Below are positions 37,709-46,882 of a DNA stretch of 64,000 bases, in pieces. Location of the stretch: NCBI RefSeq assembly GCF_007096885.1, contig NZ_VJNO01000009.1, positions 62,001 to 126,000 of the forward strand. Reading direction: 5' to 3'. Under the pieces are notes generated by a model. It did no database searches and was not told the origin of the DNA. It saw only the letters and a program-made list of their open reading frames with translations. The stretch comes from Streptomyces sp. 130. GTDB taxonomy: Bacteria > Actinomycetota > Actinomycetes > Streptomycetales > Streptomycetaceae. The position numbers and the translations under genes were made by a program. Each line of letters begins with the position of its first letter. Within the stretch, counting starts at the first letter, position 1.

Positions 37709-38056
37709 ATGCCCGTGATCGACCGCCGACGCCGCCTGCTCGGCATCGCCGCCCAGGCCGTGTTCCTGACCCTCACCGTCGCAGGCTGTTCGGGCCTCGG
37801 CCGGACCGCTGTCGGCCCGGTCATCTACACCACCGAGCGGGACGCCGTCGTCGAGGTGAACAGCCCCTCGGTCAAGGGCTGCCACCGGCTCGCCCCGGCC
37901 GGCGCGAAGGCGGTGGCCAACGAGACCCTGGTCGACATCGTGCTGTACCGGACGCCCGACTGCACCGGCAAGGGAACGACGTACGTCGCCACCACCTTCT
38001 CGGACGTCAACGCGCCGAACGCCGGCCCCTGGCGCAGCTTCAGCACCATCCACTGA
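37709..38056 (+). CDS. Small putative lipoprotein
   Basis: 115 aa from ATG 37709. N-terminus MPVIDRRRRLLGIAAQAVFL with basic residues and a hydrophobic core, then the lipobox LTVAGC near residue 26. The mature part of about 90 residues contains two Cys (KGCHRL and TPDCTG) that could form a disulfide. No recognised family. The frame is in ordinary Streptomyces codon use and has a plausible secretion signal, but support is otherwise limited. It is divergent from the SPFH gene. Confidence 0.72.
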   Translation: MPVIDRRRRLLGIAAQAVFLTLTVAGCSGLGRTAVGPVIYTTERDAVVEVNSPSVKGCHRLAPAGAKAVANETLVDIVLYRTPDCTGKGTTYVATTFSDVNAPNAGPWRSFSTIH

Positions 38057-38071
38057 CCGCCCGGGCGGCCA

Positions 38072-38767
38072 CTACACAGGCACGGCCCGCACCCAGACGC
38101 CGTCGTCCGTGAGATAGCGGTCCACCGCCAGGCCCGCCGCCTCCAGGTGCCCCTCGAACGCCTCCTTCGTCAGCGGCCGGGACCGGAAGGTCTGCGTCCA
38201 CCGGGCGTCGGCGAACTCGTACTCCACGCGCACCGAGCGCACCCCGTCGCCGGCCGGCTCCGAGGAGACGACGCGCACCGCGTAGCCGGCGGGGTGGACG
38301 CGCTCGCGCGGGAGCGCGGCGTGGTAGTCCGCCCCCTCGCGCTGCAGGAGCACCACGCCTCCCTCGCGCACATGGCGGCGGCAGGTCCGCAGCAGTCCGT
38401 CGCGCACCTCTTCGTCGCCCGCGTGGACGAGGAACGACGCGAGCACGACGACGTCGAACGTCTCGCCGCCGAGGTCCAGCGACTCGATCGGGGCGCACAC
38501 CGTCCGCGCGCCGCGCACCCGCTCCAGCATCTGCGGCGACTCGTCCACGACGGTCATCCGGAAGCCGCGCCGCACCAGCGGGTGCGTCACCCGGCCCGCC
38601 CCGCAGCCCAGTTCCAGGATGTGCGCGCCGGCGGGGACGGCCGCCTCGATCACGTCCGGTTCGTCACCCACGGCCAGCCGGGCGTACAACTCGACCGCGC
38701 AGCCGTCCGGGGTGATCGCGCCCGGCCCGGTCCCCGCGTACCCCTCGCGTACCCGTTGTCCGCTCAT
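38072..38767 (-). CDS. Class I SAM-dependent methyltransferase
   Basis: 231 aa from ATG 38767. SAM-binding motif I AHILELGCGAGRVTHPLVRR is near residue 48, followed by MTVVDESPQMLERV and FDVVVLASFLVHAGDEEVRD. The C-terminal strand region (VRVEYEFADARWTQTFRSRP) is that of small methyltransferases. Substrate unknown. It follows the PucR gene on the same strand but with a 41-bp gap, so it may be downstream in the same unit. Confidence 0.88.
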   Translation of the reverse strand: MSGQRVREGYAGTGPGAITPDGCAVELYARLAVGDEPDVIEAAVPAGAHILELGCGAGRVTHPLVRRGFRMTVVDESPQMLERVRGARTVCAPIESLDLGGETFDVVVLASFLVHAGDEEVRDGLLRTCRRHVREGGVVLLQREGADYHAALPRERVHPAGYAVRVVSSEPAGDGVRSVRVEYEFADARWTQTFRSRPLTKEAFEGHLEAAGLAVDRYLTDDGVWVRAVPV

Positions 38768-38808
38768 GTCTGCCGAACGACCGTACGGGGGCGGTGGTTC
38801 CCGCCCCC

Positions 38809-40095
38809 TCAGACCGAGCGGCGCGCCACCAGGGCGGCGCTGAGGTGCTGGAGGTCGGCGGGGCGGGCCGGGGAGAGGCCGGTGAGGCGGTCGATGCGGC
38901 GGATGCGGTAGTCGACGGTGTTGGGGTGGACGTGCAGCGCCGCCGCCGCGGCCCGGCGGTCCAGGCCGTGTCCGAGGTACGTCTCCAGCGTGTGCAGCAG
39001 CTCCGGCTTGGCGTCCAGCGGGCTCAGCAGCCCGGCGAGCCCCCGCAGCGCCTCGCTGGGCCGGCTCAGCTGGTACTCCAGGAGCACGTCGGCCAGCCGG
39101 TAGAGGCCGGGCGCCCGGCCGGTGCGGGCCACCAGGTCCACGATCTCGGCGTTACGCGCCACCGCGGCCGGCACCCCGTCCGGTGACGCGGTCTCGGCCG
39201 CGGCCGTGACCGGGACGCCCGCCGCCCGGGTCGCCTCGGCGATCAGGTCGCACAGTCCGCCGGGCCCCTCCCACGGCGGCGGCTTCGCGACCGGCAGCAG
39301 CACGGTGCCGCCGGACGCGTCCAGGGCGGTCAGCGCGGGCGTCCCGGCGAACCGGTCGAGGGCCGTCCGGATGCGCCGTATCTTCCGCCGGGCGGCCACG
39401 CCCGCGCCCGCCCCGGGGCCGGACACCGGACCGGCCCCGGGCCCCCGCGGCGGGCCCGCCCCCGCCTCGTCCGGGTGCGGGGCCAGCGCGAGCGTCATCG
39501 TCAGATAGCGGGCGGCCGGGCGCAGCCCGGTGCGGCGGGTGAAGCCGTCCAGGTCCTCACCGGTCAGCAGCGCGGCCATCAGCGCGTGCCGGCCGCCGTG
39601 CTCCTGGCTGTCCAGGATCTGCCGGGCCTCCAGATAGGCGCCGCTCACCGCGGAGGTCAGCTGCTGCTGGAGGTCGAGGATGCGGTCCATGATCTCCAGC
39701 ACGGCGGGCAGGTCCCCGGGCCCGGCGTCCTGCGCGGTCTCCTCCCAGCACATCGCGACACCCACCTGGTAGGCGGTGAGGATGGCGTCCAGCGGCACGC
39801 CCTCCTCGGCGCGCTGGGCCGCCGAGTCGCGCTGCTGGGCGAGTTCGCCGTCGGTGGCGGCCCGGCGGTGTTCGAGGACGTCCGCGAAGAGCCGCAGATT
39901 GTGCTGGACGATGTCCGCGATGTCGCCCGCGATCTCCTCGTGCGGCAGCTCCGCGTAGACCGGGAGGTCGCTGAGGAGACGGGCGACCACCCGGGCGGTC
40001 AGTGCGGGGACCCGGGCCCTCAGCCGTACCGCCACCGGGCGTCCGGCGATGGCCAACGGCCCCTGGTCCACGGCCCGTTCTTTGTCACGCGTCAC
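38809..40095 (-). CDS. PucR-family transcriptional regulator
   Basis: 428 aa from GTG 40095 (MTRDKERAVDQGPLAIAGRP); upstream in-frame ATGs exist but cross the dyad. The N-terminal helical region (LLSDLPVYAELPHEEIAGDI) is typical of the actinobacterial RsbRD-like type, the central GGDEF-like CdaR region follows, and the C-terminal PucR helix-turn-helix is LETYLGHGLDRRAAAAALHV and HPNTVDYRIRRIDRLTGL. These act as activators or repressors of catabolic genes. It is divergent from a run of secreted hydrolases, and an imperfect dyad overlaps its start codon. Confidence 0.92.
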   Translation of the reverse strand: MTRDKERAVDQGPLAIAGRPVAVRLRARVPALTARVVARLLSDLPVYAELPHEEIAGDIADIVQHNLRLFADVLEHRRAATDGELAQQRDSAAQRAEEGVPLDAILTAYQVGVAMCWEETAQDAGPGDLPAVLEIMDRILDLQQQLTSAVSGAYLEARQILDSQEHGGRHALMAALLTGEDLDGFTRRTGLRPAARYLTMTLALAPHPDEAGAGPPRGPGAGPVSGPGAGAGVAARRKIRRIRTALDRFAGTPALTALDASGGTVLLPVAKPPPWEGPGGLCDLIAEATRAAGVPVTAAAETASPDGVPAAVARNAEIVDLVARTGRAPGLYRLADVLLEYQLSRPSEALRGLAGLLSPLDAKPELLHTLETYLGHGLDRRAAAAALHVHPNTVDYRIRRIDRLTGLSPARPADLQHLSAALVARRSV

Positions 40096-40098
40096 AAA
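40081..40098. promoter_or_regulatory. Imperfect dyad over the PucR gene start
   Basis: TTTGTCACGCGTCACAAA is an 18-bp dyad around ACGCGT with one mismatched pair (C/C). It includes the GTG start codon of the PucR gene and lies 110 bp before the lipase gene. Autorepression is the simplest reading. Confidence 0.5.
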
Positions 40099-40207
40099 AG
40101 CCCCCGGCGAAGTCTGCGTTACCCACCAGTTAAAGGACGGCGTTCGAGTCTGCATGATGACCGGCGACACCCGCCATGCCCCCACTCACAGCGCACCGGA
40201 GGTCGTC

Positions 40208-41110
40208 GTGAAATCGTCCTGGAACAAGGCTTTCCGTCGTACTGTCACAGGAGCCGCCACCGCCGTCGCCCTGGCCTCGCTGGCCGTGGGCACCACCGCG
40301 ACCGGCGCCTGGGCGGCGACCGCGGACGACCCCGTGCAGTACGTGGCCCTCGGCGACTCGATGGCCTCGGGGCCCCTCATCCCGGGCATCACGGGACCGC
40401 TGGCCTGCGGTCGCTCCACGCACAACTACGCGCACGAACTGGCCGCGAGCATCGGCGCCTCACTGCGCGACGTCACGTGCAGCGGGGCCCAGTCCAAGCA
40501 CATGACCGAAAAGCAGTCCCTGTCGCTGCTCGACGTGCCGATGGGTTCGGCGGCGCCCCAGTTCGACGCGCTGCGCGCCGACACCGACCTGGTGACCCTC
40601 ACCATCGGCGGCAACGACGCCGGTCTCGTCGGGATCGCGCAGGACTGCATGCAGCTCGACCCGACCGCGACCCCGTGCAGGGACAAGCTGACCGAGGGCG
40701 GGGTCGACCAGGTGGCGCAGCGGATCGACGCCTTCGCGCCGCGCCTCGGAGCCGTACTGGACGGAATCCACCAGCGCTCGCCGCACGCCAGGGTCCTGGT
40801 GACGGGATACGGGCTCTACATCAAGCCGGGCGGCTGCTGGCCGCTGCAGCCCGTGCTGCCGGTCGACGCCGACTTCCTCCAGGGCAGCGTGAACCGGATG
40901 AACGCGGTGATCGCCGAGCAGAGCGCCGCACACGGCGCCGAGTACATCGACGTAGCCACGCCGAGCGTGGGCCACGACGCCTGCCAGGCACCGTCCGACA
41001 AGTGGGTCGAGGGATACGTGCCGACCGCGTCGGCCGCCCCGCTGCACCCGAACCAGCGGGGCGAGGCCGCCTACGCGCGCATCATCGGCGCCCACCTCCA
41101 GGGGAGCTGA
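40208..41110 (+). CDS. Secreted SGNH/GDSL-type lipase
   Basis: 300 aa from GTG 40208 with GGAGG 5 nt upstream. Signal peptide: KSSWNKAFRRTVTGAATAVA through about residue 38 (GAWA-AT). SGNH blocks: VALGDSMASGP (catalytic Ser in GDSM), TIGGNDAG (Asn) and APLHPNQRGEAA (catalytic Asp-x-x-His region, HPN). Several Cys residues suggest disulfides in the secreted enzyme, like the Streptomyces lipases with disulfide-stabilised folds. Substrate class: lipids or esters. First of three consecutive secreted genes; the next begins 3 nt after its stop. Confidence 0.93.
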   Translation: MKSSWNKAFRRTVTGAATAVALASLAVGTTATGAWAATADDPVQYVALGDSMASGPLIPGITGPLACGRSTHNYAHELAASIGASLRDVTCSGAQSKHMTEKQSLSLLDVPMGSAAPQFDALRADTDLVTLTIGGNDAGLVGIAQDCMQLDPTATPCRDKLTEGGVDQVAQRIDAFAPRLGAVLDGIHQRSPHARVLVTGYGLYIKPGGCWPLQPVLPVDADFLQGSVNRMNAVIAEQSAAHGAEYIDVATPSVGHDACQAPSDKWVEGYVPTASAAPLHPNQRGEAAYARIIGAHLQGS

Positions 41111-41113
41111 GCC

Positions 41114-43105
41114 GTGCGGCAGCGGATGCTCCACGGGCTGCTCGCCGCGGCGCTCGGCGCCGCCGCGCTCCTCGCCCCGCCCGCCCACGCGGCCCCGGCG
41201 GGCCCTTCCCCGGCGCGGGGCTGCGACCCGCTGGCACCCGCCGAGTGCCTGCTGCCGTTCCCCAACGACTGGTACACCCGGCCGGACCCGCGCACCGACA
41301 CGGGCCGCCGGGTGGCCTTCGACGCCTCGGCGCTGCCCCGGCCCGCGACCGGGCGGGCCGTCGACCCCACCGCCTGGAACCGGTCCGACGGCTTCTCCCC
41401 CGGCTCCACCCTGATCGCCCAGGTGCCGGGGCTCGACCCGGCCAGGACCGGCGCGGCCCCGCTCACCGACATCGGCCGGTCCCTGGACCGGGACGCGCCG
41501 GTCGTCCTGCTGGACACCACGACCGGTGAGCGGTGGCCGTACTGGGCGGAGCCCGACAGCAACGCCACCGACCCCGCGCGCCGGGCGCTGCTGATCCACC
41601 CGGCCCGCAACCTCCTGGACGGCCACCACTACGCCGTGGCGCTGCGCCGTCTCAAGGACGGGGCCGGCCATACGATTCCGGCCGCCGCCCCCTTCGCCGC
41701 CGTGGCCGGGAAACGGCTGCCCGCGCACCACCCGCTGCGCGCCCGCCAGGACCAACTGCGGCCGGCGCTGTCCGCGCTGCGCCGGGCGGGCGTCCCGCCC
41801 CAGGGGCTCTACCTGGCCTGGGACTTCACGGTCGCCTCGACGCGCGGCCTCACCGGCGACCTGTTCACCATCCGCGACGACGCGTTCCGCCGGCTCGGCG
41901 ACCGCGCGCCCGCCTTCGAGGTCACCGGGGTCACCGACCGCACCCGGGAGCAGGACGCCCGGATCGCCCGGGAGGTCACCGGTGAGATCACCGTCCCCAA
42001 CTATCTGGACGCGCCCGGCGGGCCGCCCGGCTCCGTGCTGCGCCGCGACCGGCACGGCACGCCGCGCGGGCTCCCGGGCAGCACTCTGACCGCCGCGTTC
42101 CGCTGCGAGATCCCGCGCGCCGCCTTCCGCGAGCCGTCGCACCCCTCGCTGTACGGGCACGGGCTGCTCGGCTCCCGCGACGAGGTCGGCGCGGGCAACG
42201 TCAAGGACATGGCCGCCGAGCACGACTTCACGTTCTGCGCGACGGACTGGACCGGCATGGCCCGGGAGGACATCCCCGTCGTCATGGCCGCGCTCGGCGA
42301 CCCGGGCCTCTTCCCCGCCGTCCCCGAGCGCAGCGAGCAGGGCATGCTCAACGCCCTGTTCCTCGGCCGCGCCCTGATCCACGCGAAGGGCCTCACCACC
42401 GACCCGGCCTTCCGCACCGCCGACGGGCGCCCGCTCCTCGGCATCCGGCACGGCCTCGCGTACGACGGGAACAGCCAGGGCGGCATCCTCGGCGGCGCGC
42501 TCCTCGCCGCCTCGCCCGACATCCGGCGCGGGGTGCTCGGCGTGACCGGCATGAACTACGGGCTGCTCCTCAACCGCAGCGCCGACTTCGCGCCCTTCCA
42601 GCAGGTCCTGGACACCGCCTACCCGGACAAGCTGCACCAGCAACTGGTCCTCCAGCTCTTCCAGCTGGTCTGGGACCGGGGCGAGACCAACGCGTACGCC
42701 AACCACCTCACCGACCACCACCAGGTCCTGATGCACATCGCGTACGGCGACCACCAGGTCGCGAACGCGGCGGCCGACGTCGAGGCGCGCACCATCGGCG
42801 CCCGGCTGCTCACCCCCGCGCTCGCCGCCGGCCGCAGCCCCGACGCCGTGCCGTACTGGGGCATCCGGACCGTCTCCCCGCGCCAACTGCCTTACCGGGG
42901 CTCGGCGATGACCGTCTGGGACAGCGGTACGCCCGCTCCCCCGGTCACCAACACACCGCCCGCCGCTCCCGCGTACGGGCACGACCCGCACGAAGATCCC
43001 CGCAACTCGCCCGCCGCACGTCAGCAGAAGGCCACCTTCCTGACCACCGGCCGGGTCATCAATGTCTGTGGCACCACCCCGTGCACCGCCACACCGACCT
43101 CCTGA
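41114..43105 (+). CDS. Secreted alpha/beta-hydrolase-like protein
   Basis: 663 aa from GTG 41114, coupled to the lipase. Signal peptide MRQRMLHGLLAAALGAAALL, cleavage near AHA-AP. Residues about 430-480 contain LAYDGNSQGGILGGALLAAS, whose GNSQG is a GxSxG nucleophile elbow; YGHGLLGSRDEVGAGN upstream could form the oxyanion region. Cys residues near both termini (GCDPLAPAECLLPF, VCGTTPCTAT) suggest disulfides. I cannot name a substrate. Family members are annotated as hypothetical in actinomycetes, so hydrolase activity is an inference from the nucleophile motif. Confidence 0.82.
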   Translation: MRQRMLHGLLAAALGAAALLAPPAHAAPAGPSPARGCDPLAPAECLLPFPNDWYTRPDPRTDTGRRVAFDASALPRPATGRAVDPTAWNRSDGFSPGSTLIAQVPGLDPARTGAAPLTDIGRSLDRDAPVVLLDTTTGERWPYWAEPDSNATDPARRALLIHPARNLLDGHHYAVALRRLKDGAGHTIPAAAPFAAVAGKRLPAHHPLRARQDQLRPALSALRRAGVPPQGLYLAWDFTVASTRGLTGDLFTIRDDAFRRLGDRAPAFEVTGVTDRTREQDARIAREVTGEITVPNYLDAPGGPPGSVLRRDRHGTPRGLPGSTLTAAFRCEIPRAAFREPSHPSLYGHGLLGSRDEVGAGNVKDMAAEHDFTFCATDWTGMAREDIPVVMAALGDPGLFPAVPERSEQGMLNALFLGRALIHAKGLTTDPAFRTADGRPLLGIRHGLAYDGNSQGGILGGALLAASPDIRRGVLGVTGMNYGLLLNRSADFAPFQQVLDTAYPDKLHQQLVLQLFQLVWDRGETNAYANHLTDHHQVLMHIAYGDHQVANAAADVEARTIGARLLTPALAAGRSPDAVPYWGIRTVSPRQLPYRGSAMTVWDSGTPAPPVTNTPPAAPAYGHDPHEDPRNSPAARQQKATFLTTGRVINVCGTTPCTATPTS

Positions 43106-43143
43106 CGCCTCCCCTGCCCCGCAGGGTCACGACAAGGAGCACC

Positions 43144-44226
43144 ATGCGTACGCACCGCATCGCCGGCGCCGTCCTCGCCACCGCCCTCCTGACCGGTACG
43201 GTCATGGCCCCGGCCGCCCTCGCCGCGCCGCCCGCGACCGCCACGGCCGCCGTCGCGCAGTCCGCCGTCCCGTTCACGGCCGCCACCGCCACCCGCACCG
43301 CCGACGGCGGCCACACCCTGACCTGGGCGTCGCCCGCCGCTTCGGTGACCGTCACCGCCGTGACCTCGCCCGACGCCACCACCGGCACCGCTCTCGGCAC
43401 GGCCCCCGGCACCGGCTCGCTGACGGTCGCCCCGGGCACGCTCCCCGAGGCCGGGCGCTGGTACTTCCGGCTGGTCCCCGACAGCGGCAGCCCGCTCGTC
43501 GTCGCCGACCGCTCGCTCGGCCTGGCCTCGGCCCGCAACTTCCGGGACATCGGCGGCTACCGGACCACGGACGGGCGCTGGGTGCGCCCGGGCCTGGTCT
43601 ACCGCTCCAACAAGCTGAGCAAGCTCACCGACGCGGAGCAGCAGCGGCTGGTCTCCCAGAAGCTCACGCTCGACGTGGACCTGCGCAACGTCCAGGAGCG
43701 GTACGAGGAACCGGACCGGCTGCCCGCCGGGGTGCGCTACCAGGTCGCGGACGTCGTCTCGCTCGCCCACGGCATCCGCTTCCACGACTCCGCCCTGATG
43801 ACCCTGGCCGAGGCGATCGCCGCCGGGCTCTTCTCCGGCTCGTCGGACCTCGGCCAGTCCATCGGCTACCCGTTCATGGTCAACTTCGTGGGCGCGGACT
43901 ACGCCTTCCACGACCTCGTCACGGCCGTCGCCACGAACACCTCGGGCGCCACGGTCTTCCACTGCAGCGCGGGCAAGGACCGCACCGGCTGGGGCACGGC
44001 CGTCCTGCTCACCCTGCTCGGCGTCCCCCGGGCCACGGTCGAGGCGGACTTCCTGGCCAGCAACCAGTACACCGGCGACCCGGAGGCCGTGGAGCTGAGC
44101 TGGCTGCGCGCCGCGTACGCCGAGGTGGACCAGATCTACGGCGACTTCGACACGTACGTACGGGAGGGGCTGAAGCTCGACGACGCGACCGTGGCGGCGC
44201 TGCGAGCGAAGCTGCTGACCGACTGA
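43144..44226 (+). CDS. Secreted tyrosine-protein phosphatase (Y_phosphatase3 type)
   Basis: 360 aa from ATG 43144, with AAGGAG 5 nt upstream. Signal peptide MRTHRIAGAVLATALLTGTV, cleavage near LAA-PP. Residues 30-125 form a beta-rich domain (probably Ig-like or fibronectin III type, HTLTWASPAASVTVTAVT). The phosphatase domain begins SARNFRDIGGYRTTDGRWVR and contains the Cx5R active site FHCSAGKDRTGWGTAVLL. It removes phosphate from phosphotyrosine or phosphoinositide-type substrates outside the cell. Third of the secreted run and closed by a strong hairpin. Confidence 0.94.
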   Translation: MRTHRIAGAVLATALLTGTVMAPAALAAPPATATAAVAQSAVPFTAATATRTADGGHTLTWASPAASVTVTAVTSPDATTGTALGTAPGTGSLTVAPGTLPEAGRWYFRLVPDSGSPLVVADRSLGLASARNFRDIGGYRTTDGRWVRPGLVYRSNKLSKLTDAEQQRLVSQKLTLDVDLRNVQERYEEPDRLPAGVRYQVADVVSLAHGIRFHDSALMTLAEAIAAGLFSGSSDLGQSIGYPFMVNFVGADYAFHDLVTAVATNTSGATVFHCSAGKDRTGWGTAVLLTLLGVPRATVEADFLASNQYTGDPEAVELSWLRAAYAEVDQIYGDFDTYVREGLKLDDATVAALRAKLLTD

Positions 44227-44236
44227 CCCGCGTACG

Positions 44237-44278
44237 GGGAGCGGCCGGCCGCGTTTCCTCGCGCGGTCGGCCGCTCCC
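44237..44278 (+). terminator. Terminator after the secreted hydrolase run
   Basis: GGGAGCGGCCGGCCGCG (44237-44253) pairs with CGCGGTCGGCCGCTCCC (44262-44278), 17 bp with one G-T, and an 8-nt loop. Confidence 0.85.
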
Positions 44279-44330
44279 GCGATGCCGCACCCGACCGGGC
44301 ATGGGTCCATGCTGGTAGGGAGGCGATGCC

Positions 44331-44624
44331 ATGCGTACCGGCAATGAACCGACGACCGCCCGCAGTCCGCTGCGGATGCGGCTCTGGCTGAGTCTGTGGG
44401 GCCTGGCCTGGGCCGTCTTCGGGGTGACGGCGTTCGCCGTGAACGGCCGCACCGGCTGGGCCGTCGTCTGCGGGGTGCTGCTCGCGCTGGTCCTGGTGGA
44501 CCTGTGCGTGGTCGTGCACCGGCTGCGCCAGGGCGCGCACTACCAGCCGGGCCGCTCCATTCCCCCCTACGATCCCGACCACGGCCCCGGGGGCGGCAAG
44601 GGGCCGCCGCCGGGCACTCCCTAG
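44331..44624 (+). CDS. Small DUF6343-like membrane protein
   Basis: 97 aa from ATG 44331 with GGGAGG upstream. Two membrane helices: LRMRLWLSLWGLAWAVFGVT and GRTGWAVVCGVLLALVLVDL. The N-terminus has MRTGNEPTTARSPLRMRLWL and the C-terminus a Gly/Pro-rich tail. The layout resembles the Streptomyces small-protein family DUF6343. Function unknown. It converges with the TPR gene, with stops 7 bp apart. Confidence 0.8.
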   Translation: MRTGNEPTTARSPLRMRLWLSLWGLAWAVFGVTAFAVNGRTGWAVVCGVLLALVLVDLCVVVHRLRQGAHYQPGRSIPPYDPDHGPGGGKGPPPGTP

Positions 44625-44630
44625 TCCCCG

Positions 44631-44993
44631 CTAGTTCTCGAAGCGGGCCGCGCGCAGGTACTCCGGCTTCGGGTCGAGCGCCGCCGCCAGCCGGAAGTGG
44701 CGGGTGGCGCGCTCGGGGTGGCCGGAGCGCTCGAAGGTGCGGGCCAGGGCGAAGTGCGCGAAGGCGTTGTCCGGCTCGCGCTCCAGCACCAGCTCGAATT
44801 CCAGCTCGGCGGGGCGCAGCTGCGCCGCGGCGAAGAAGGCGCGGGCGCGCAGCAGCCGGGCGGCGGTGTTCTCGGGGTGGGCGGCGATCACCGAGTCGAG
44901 CAGCCGCACGGCGCCCCGGGGATCGCGCGCGGCGAGCAGCTGCTCGGCCGCACGGAAGTCGATGACGTCGGTTTCCGGGTTCCTCTCGGGCAC
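44631..44993 (-). CDS. Tetratricopeptide-repeat protein
   Basis: 120 aa from GTG 44993, with AAGGA 8 nt upstream. About three TPR-like helix pairs: AAEQLLAARDPRGAVRLLDS, ARLLRARAFFAAAQLRPAEL, AFAHFALARTFERSGHPERA, then HFRLAAALDPKPEYL. TPR repeats mediate protein contacts; no catalytic domain. A family of short TPR proteins lies next to coaE in several Streptomyces. The partner is unknown. Confidence 0.85.
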   Translation of the reverse strand: MPERNPETDVIDFRAAEQLLAARDPRGAVRLLDSVIAAHPENTAARLLRARAFFAAAQLRPAELEFELVLEREPDNAFAHFALARTFERSGHPERATRHFRLAAALDPKPEYLRAARFEN

Positions 44994-45095
44994 GGTGGCA
45001 TCCTTCCCTGGTCCGTCCCGGGGTGAACGCGGACCCGGCCGCGGGTATTCCGGTGCGGGCGCGCGGCCGGCCGATGAGGCGGTACGGAGGCGGGC

Positions 45096-45701
45096 TCAGC
45101 CCTTCTCCGCCGCCCGGCGGGTCAGCAGGGCCCAGACCTCGCGGACCCGGTCCGCCAGCTCCTCGACCGGTCCGTCGTTGTCGATGACCAGGTCGGCGAC
45201 GGCGCGCCGCTGCTCGCGGGTGGCCTGGGCGGCCATGCGGGCGCGGGCGTCCTCCTCGGTCATGCCGCGCAGCCGGACGAGCCGGTCGAGCTGGGTCTTT
45301 GGGTCGGCGTCGACCACGACGACCAGGTCGTAGAGGGGGGCGAGGCCGTTCTCGGTGAGGAGGGGGACGTCGTGGACGACCACGGAGTCCGGTCCGGCGG
45401 CCCGCTCCAGTTCGGCGGAGCGCTCGCGGACCAGGGGGTGGACGATCGCGTTGAGCGCGGCGAGGCGGTCCGGGTCGGTGAAGACGATCGCGCCGAGCGC
45501 CGGGCGGTCGAGCGCGCCGTCCGGGGTCAGGATGCCGGGGCCGAACTCCTCGACCACGGCGGCGAGTCCGGGGGTGCCGGGTCCGACCACCTCGCGGGCG
45601 ATGCGGTCCGAGTCGATGAGGACGGCACCGTGGCCGACGAGCAGCCGGGACACTTCGCTCTTGCCGGCTCCGATGCCACCGGTCAGGCCCACATTCAGCA
45701 T
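45096..45701 (-). CDS. coaE: Dephospho-CoA kinase
   Basis: 201 aa from ATG 45701. P-loop [20 protein letters not shown] at the very N-terminus. [20 protein letters not shown] (the CoA-binding lid) and [20 protein letters not shown] follow. This enzyme phosphorylates the 3' hydroxyl of dephospho-CoA, the last step of CoA synthesis. Length is that of single-domain CoaE; no actinobacterial C-terminal GrpB-like extension is present. It lies downstream of PAC2 and rpsA on the same strand, with a terminator between rpsA and the rest. Confidence 0.96.
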   Translation of the reverse strand: MLNVGLTGGIGAGKSEVSRLLVGHGAVLIDSDRIAREVVGPGTPGLAAVVEEFGPGILTPDGALDRPALGAIVFTDPDRLAALNAIVHPLVRERSAELERAAGPDSVVVHDVPLLTENGLAPLYDLVVVVDADPKTQLDRLVRLRGMTEEDARARMAAQATREQRRAVADLVIDNDGPVEELADRVREVWALLTRRAAEKG

Positions 45702-45776
45702 GTCCGACAGCCTAAGGTGTCCCGCTGCCCGTGGTCCCCGCGGGCGGGGGGCACGGGCGGCGGGCGCGGGACGCGC

Positions 45777-46715
45777 TCAGACGTCGCCCTCGCGCTCGGC
45801 GAGGAACTTCTCGAATTCGAGGCCGATCTCCTCCGCCGACGGCAGGTCCGCCGGTTCGGCGACCAGATTGCCGCGGGTCTCCGCGCCCGCGATCGCGTCG
45901 TACTGGTGCTCGAGGCCCTCGACCAGCGAGACCAGCTCCTCGTCGCCCTGGCCGATCTGGCGGTCGATCTCCGTCTGGGTGCGGTGCGCCTCGGTGCGCA
46001 GGGCGTGCGCGACGGTCGGCAGGACCAGGCCGGTCGCGGCGGTGATCGCCTCCAGCGCGGTGAGCGCCGCGTCCGGGTAGGCGGAGCGGGCGACGTAGTG
46101 CGGCACATGGGCGGCCACGCCGAGCACGTCGTGGCCCGCCTCCATCAGCCGGTACTCGACGAGTGCCTCGGCGGAGCCGGGGACCTGCGCCTCCTCGAAG
46201 GGGCTGCGGTGGCCGGGCGTGAGGTCGGTGCGGTTGCCGTGCGGGGTGATGCCGACGGGGCGGGTGTGCGGGACGCCCATCGGGATGCCGTGGAAGTTGA
46301 CCGCGAGGCGGACGCCCAGGCGCTCGACCACCTCCTCGACGGCGGCGGCGAACTTCTCCCACTCCACGTCCGGCTCCGGCCCGGACAGCAGCAGGAACGG
46401 CGCGCCCGTGGCGTCCTGGACGACGCGGACCTCCAGGGCGGGGGTCGCGTACGCCGTCCAGCGGTCGCGCTTGAACGTCAGCAGCGGGCGCCGGGCGCGG
46501 TAGTCGATCAGGCGGTCGTGGTCGAAGCGGGCGACGACCTGGTGCGGCAGCGATTCGAGCAGGCCGTCGACGATCTGCTCGCCCGTCTCACCCGCGTCGA
46601 TGTAGCCCTCGAAGTGGTAGAGCATGACCAGGCCGGCCGACTCCTGGGCGAGCGCCATGTCGACCACAGCCAGGCCCTTCGGCTCCCATTCGTACAAACT
46701 CTGCGGATCAGGCAC
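45777..46715 (-). CDS. PAC2-family protein
   Basis: 312 aa from GTG 46715, with AAGGAGGA about 9 nt upstream. The family is related to eukaryotic proteasome assembly chaperone 2. Features: [24 protein letters not shown] ([20 protein letters not shown]), [22 protein letters not shown]-type strand [20 protein letters not shown], and a C-terminal acidic helical region ([20 protein letters not shown]). In actinobacteria PAC2 proteins are encoded with cell-division or proteasome-linked genes, but no proteasome gene is present here. Role unknown. Confidence 0.88.
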   Translation of the reverse strand: MPDPQSLYEWEPKGLAVVDMALAQESAGLVMLYHFEGYIDAGETGEQIVDGLLESLPHQVVARFDHDRLIDYRARRPLLTFKRDRWTAYATPALEVRVVQDATGAPFLLLSGPEPDVEWEKFAAAVEEVVERLGVRLAVNFHGIPMGVPHTRPVGITPHGNRTDLTPGHRSPFEEAQVPGSAEALVEYRLMEAGHDVLGVAAHVPHYVARSAYPDAALTALEAITAATGLVLPTVAHALRTEAHRTQTEIDRQIGQGDEELVSLVEGLEHQYDAIAGAETRGNLVAEPADLPSAEEIGLEFEKFLAEREGDV

Positions 46716-46801
46716 GGTTACCGCTCCTCCTTGTGTTCCTGGAGAAGAACGCCCCGGGTCTCTTGGTCATTCCCCGTACACGCTCTTTCACTCCGGAAAC
46801 G

Positions 46802-46837
46802 CGTGAGGCCCGCTCCCCGAAGGGAGCGGGCCTCACG
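46802..46837 (-). terminator. Strong rho-independent terminator of rpsA
   Basis: A perfect 16-bp stem (CGTGAGGCCCGCTCCC at 46802-46817 with its complement at 46822-46837) and a CGAA loop, 45 bp after the rpsA stop on the minus strand. Confidence 0.92.
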
Positions 46838-46882
46838 GTCACTTACCTACCGCAGCCGATGACCGGCCGGAGGGACAGAGCG

